DNA of 64,000 bases from Hasllibacter sp. MH4015 (GTDB lineage Bacteria > Pseudomonadota > Alphaproteobacteria > Rhodobacterales > Rhodobacteraceae). The position numbers and the translations under genes were made by a program. Every line of letters starts with the position of its first letter. The stretch's first letter is position 1. The stretch covers positions 3,178,001 through 3,242,000 of the forward strand of contig NZ_JAHTBK010000001.1 in assembly GCF_020177575.1 (NCBI RefSeq), written 5' to 3'. Shown here in pieces: positions 62,033 to 64,000 of this stretch. A model generated the notes under the pieces. That model was given only the letters and a program-made list of their open reading frames with translations, did no database searches and had not been told where the DNA came from.

Positions 62033-62044
62033 CCGAAAAAAATC

Positions 62045-63067
62045 TCAGGCCTTCTTCAGGACCCGGTTGCCCAACGTCTCCGCGATCTGCACGGCGTTGA
62101 GCGCGGCACCCTTGCGCAGATTGTCGGACACGCACCAGAAGTTGAGGCCGTTCTCAATGGTGACGTCCTGCCGGATGCGGCTGACAAAGGTGGCGAAATC
62201 GCCGGCGCATTCGACGGGCGTGGTATAGCCGCCATCCTCGCGCTTATCGACGACCATGATCCCCGGCGCTTCCCGAAGGATGTCGCGGGCCTCCTCCTCG
62301 TCGAGGAAATCCTCCGTCTCGATGTTGATCGCTTCGGAATGGCCCACGAAGACCGGCACGCGCACGCAGGTGGCCGTGACCTTGATCGACGGATCGACGA
62401 TCTTCTTCGTCTCCGCCACCATCTTCCATTCTTCCTTGGTGTCGCCGCTATCCATGAAAACGTCGATATGCGGGATCACGTTGAAGGCGATCTGCTTGGT
62501 GAATTTCGATGGCGCCACTTCCTGACCCGGGACATACATACCCTTGGTCTGGTTCCACAGCTCGTCCATGCCGTCCTTCCCCGCCCCGGAGACGGACTGG
62601 TACGTGGACACGACAACCCGCTTGATCTTCGCCCGATCATGCAGCGGCTTCAGCGCCACCACCATCTGCGCGGTGGAACAATTCGGGTTCGCGATGATGT
62701 TCTTCTTGGAATAATCGTGCACCGCCTCCGGATTAACCTCCGGGACGACGAGAGGGACATCCGGATCGTAGCGGTAGAGCGAGGAGTTATCTATCACGAT
62801 GCACCCCGCCTTGGCCGCGAGAGGCGCGTATTTCTTCGTCGCGTCCGATCCGATGGCGAACAGCGCGATGTCCCAGCCGGTGAAATCGAACGTGTCGAGG
62901 TCCTTGGTCTTGAGCGTCTTGTCGCCAAAGCTGCATTCCGTCCCGAGCGAGCGGCGCGATGCAAGCGCCACGATCTCATCGACGGGAAATTGGCGCTCGG
63001 CCAGGATATTCAGCATTTCGCGGCCCACATTGCCGGTGGCGCCCGCGACGACGACTTTATAGCCCAT
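62045..63067 (-). CDS. asd: Aspartate-semialdehyde dehydrogenase
   Basis: A 340-residue NADP enzyme reducing aspartyl phosphate to aspartate semialdehyde, the branch point to lysine, threonine and methionine and to cell-wall diaminopimelate. The Rossmann motif VVVAGATGNVGREML is at 5-19; catalytic Cys130 is in IIANPNCSTAQM; VFVGHSEAINIETE follows. The upstream open frame to about 63217 is spurious; AAGGA lies 8 bp ahead of the ATG at 63065-63067. Confidence 0.96.
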   Translation of the reverse strand: MGYKVVVAGATGNVGREMLNILAERQFPVDEIVALASRRSLGTECSFGDKTLKTKDLDTFDFTGWDIALFAIGSDATKKYAPLAAKAGCIVIDNSSLYRYDPDVPLVVPEVNPEAVHDYSKKNIIANPNCSTAQMVVALKPLHDRAKIKRVVVSTYQSVSGAGKDGMDELWNQTKGMYVPGQEVAPSKFTKQIAFNVIPHIDVFMDSGDTKEEWKMVAETKKIVDPSIKVTATCVRVPVFVGHSEAINIETEDFLDEEEARDILREAPGIMVVDKREDGGYTTPVECAGDFATFVSRIRQDVTIENGLNFWCVSDNLRKGAALNAVQIAETLGNRVLKKA

Positions 63068-63414
63068 GATCTTTATCCTTTGTTGGGATGTGGCGGCACA
63101 TAATGGAACCCCGCGCCCATGGAAAGAGGGGTGGGACCAAGATCGCTGAACGGTGCCATCACCACCCGTGATCCGAGGGCGGCCTTGACTTGCAGCCCCA
63201 CCTACGCCATGTGCCACTCACAGATGCTGCACTGCCGCGTGAGCAGTCGTCCGCAAAAATGGACCCTCGGCATCGACAGATTTCCAAGAACCCCATCACG
63301 CAGGGCTCTGACGATCGGCGGATGAGCCGCCCGGTCGCATCCTAGCCAAACCGCATGGATATGCGGTGAACCCTCGGTTCGTGCCTCATCCGCGCGAACT
63401 CGAAAGGATATGAA
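63068..63414. other. 347-bp divergent gap between asd and the DEAD-box helicase
   Basis: No gene I can support. It must hold the promoters for asd and the helicase. The right part contains a perfect hairpin at 63350-63367. A TTGACTT hexamer near 63185 is a possible -35. No tRNA or riboswitch structure is visible. Confidence 0.45.
63350..63367 (+). promoter_or_regulatory. Hairpin in the leader of the DEAD-box helicase gene
   Basis: ACCGCAT-GGAT-ATGCGGT, a perfect 7-bp stem with a 4-base loop, ending 47 bp before the helicase start. It could be a folded 5' untranslated element or an operator. No T-run follows, so it is not a terminator. Confidence 0.45.
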
Positions 63415-64000
63415 TTGTTCGATTTCGATATGCTCGGCCTGAAGCCGATCCTGAGCAAGACGCTCAAAACCGCCGGCTTTTCCGAGCCGACCCCGATCCA
63501 GAACCAGGCGATTCCGCTTGCGCTGGACGGGCATGACATCCTTGGCCTTGCGCAGACCGGCACCGGCAAGACGCTGGCCTTCGGTCTGCCGCTGATGGAG
63601 CATCTTCTGGCGCTCCACGGCAAGCCCGAGCCCAAGACGGCCCGTGCCCTGATCCTCGCACCCACCCGCGAATTGGTGAACCAGATCGCCGACAGCCTGC
63701 GGGTATTCACCCAGAACACGCCGATCAAGGTGGCAACGGTTGTGGGCGGCCAAAGCATCGGGCGCCAGATCAGCACCCTGTCGCGCGGCACCGACATTCT
63801 TGTCGCCACGCCCGGCCGCCTGATGGACCTGATGGACCGCCGCGCCATTGACCTGAGCACCGTGAAGCACCTTGTCCTGGACGAGGCGGACCAGATGCTC
63901 GACCTCGGCTTCATCCACGCGCTGCGCAAGATCGCGCCCACGCTTGGCACGCCACGCCAGACGATGCTGTTCTCGGCCACCATGCCGAAACAGATGGAGG
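63415..64000 (+). CDS. DEAD-box RNA helicase (RhlE-like), partial
   Basis: The first 195 codons of a DEAD-box helicase, running past the window end. Visible are the Q motif GFSEPTPIQNQAIPLAL, Walker A LAQTGTGKTLAF (about 45-56), motif Ia PTRELVNQI, TPGRLMDLM, motif II LDEADQMLDLGF and motif III LFSATMPK. The start is a TTG at 63415 with AAAGGA 7 bases upstream; the nearest ATG in this frame (63430) would drop the conserved MFDFDMLGL opening. The overlapping ATG at 63410 is in another frame. Such helicases unwind RNA during cold or ribosome assembly. Confidence 0.93.
   Translation, partial: MFDFDMLGLKPILSKTLKTAGFSEPTPIQNQAIPLALDGHDILGLAQTGTGKTLAFGLPLMEHLLALHGKPEPKTARALILAPTRELVNQIADSLRVFTQNTPIKVATVVGGQSIGRQISTLSRGTDILVATPGRLMDLMDRRAIDLSTVKHLVLDEADQMLDLGFIHALRKIAPTLGTPRQTMLFSATMPKQME

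Overview
The window is a GC-rich, gene-dense chromosomal segment that looks like a member of the Rhodobacteraceae (Roseobacter group, Alphaproteobacteria). The evidence is gene order as well as individual proteins: a petP-petR regulatory pair next to ilvE, a histone-deacetylase-like gene with xseB, ispA and dxs, accD followed by folC, a DUF2794 gene, and GSH-dependent formaldehyde dehydrogenase with S-formylglutathione hydrolase. I see no rRNA, tRNA, insertion sequence, prophage or CRISPR array. Identifications rest on motifs and family knowledge read by eye; no database search was run.

Layout. 1-1.5 kb: start of rimP (cut by the window edge), then three tandem I78-type peptidase inhibitor genes ending at a clear terminator. 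1.6-9.7 kb: adhC, small secreted and acetyltransferase genes, a NYN-LOTUS protein, a TetR regulator with a palindromic operator facing an AEC carrier, then fghA-HAD phosphatase-ornithine cyclodeaminase. 9.7-18.6 kb: MFS carrier, zapE, ASCH protein, CAT-like acetyltransferase, folC, accD, and an oxidoreductase-MarR pair behind a perfect palindrome. 18.6-29.8 kb: ilvD with a downstream lipoprotein, argG, ilvA, a divergent Hpt / receiver-PP2C signalling pair, kdsD. 30-36.6 kb: UDP-sugar and exopolysaccharide genes (ugd, cupin, UDP-glucuronate epimerase, galE, a Wza-like export lipoprotein, a glycosyltransferase). 36.7-46.8 kb: hslO, CoA pyrophosphatase, CCA transferase, LysE exporter, two ABC half-exporters, an RNA methyltransferase and a voltage-gated sodium channel. 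46.8-53.2 kb: dxs-ispA-xseB-HDAC operon, petR-petP, ilvE. 53.2-56.9 kb: a CcdA/CcdB-like toxin-antitoxin pair, DUF2794, an NlpC/P60 hydrolase and an M17 aminopeptidase. 57-59 kb: a carbonic anhydrase-SbtA-SbtB bicarbonate cassette. 59-64 kb: SRPBCC protein, a CtrA-box-preceded conserved gene, a DUF4139 protein, asd, and the start of a DEAD-box helicase.

Functional links. adhC and fghA form the two enzymatic steps of glutathione-dependent formaldehyde oxidation. ilvD, ilvA and ilvE contribute to branched-chain amino acids. dxs and ispA feed isoprenoids. ugd, the epimerases, the Wza-like lipoprotein and the glycosyltransferase point to acidic exopolysaccharide.

The most unusual items are: the compact CA-SbtA-SbtB module in an apparent heterotroph; two full TTAA-N7-TTAA (CtrA-type) boxes, one directly ahead of an uncharacterised ribbon-helix-helix-like gene; the Hpt / receiver-PP2C pair; a sodium channel with a CxxC in its pore turret; and a chromosomal ccd-like module with a 12-bp periodic operator.
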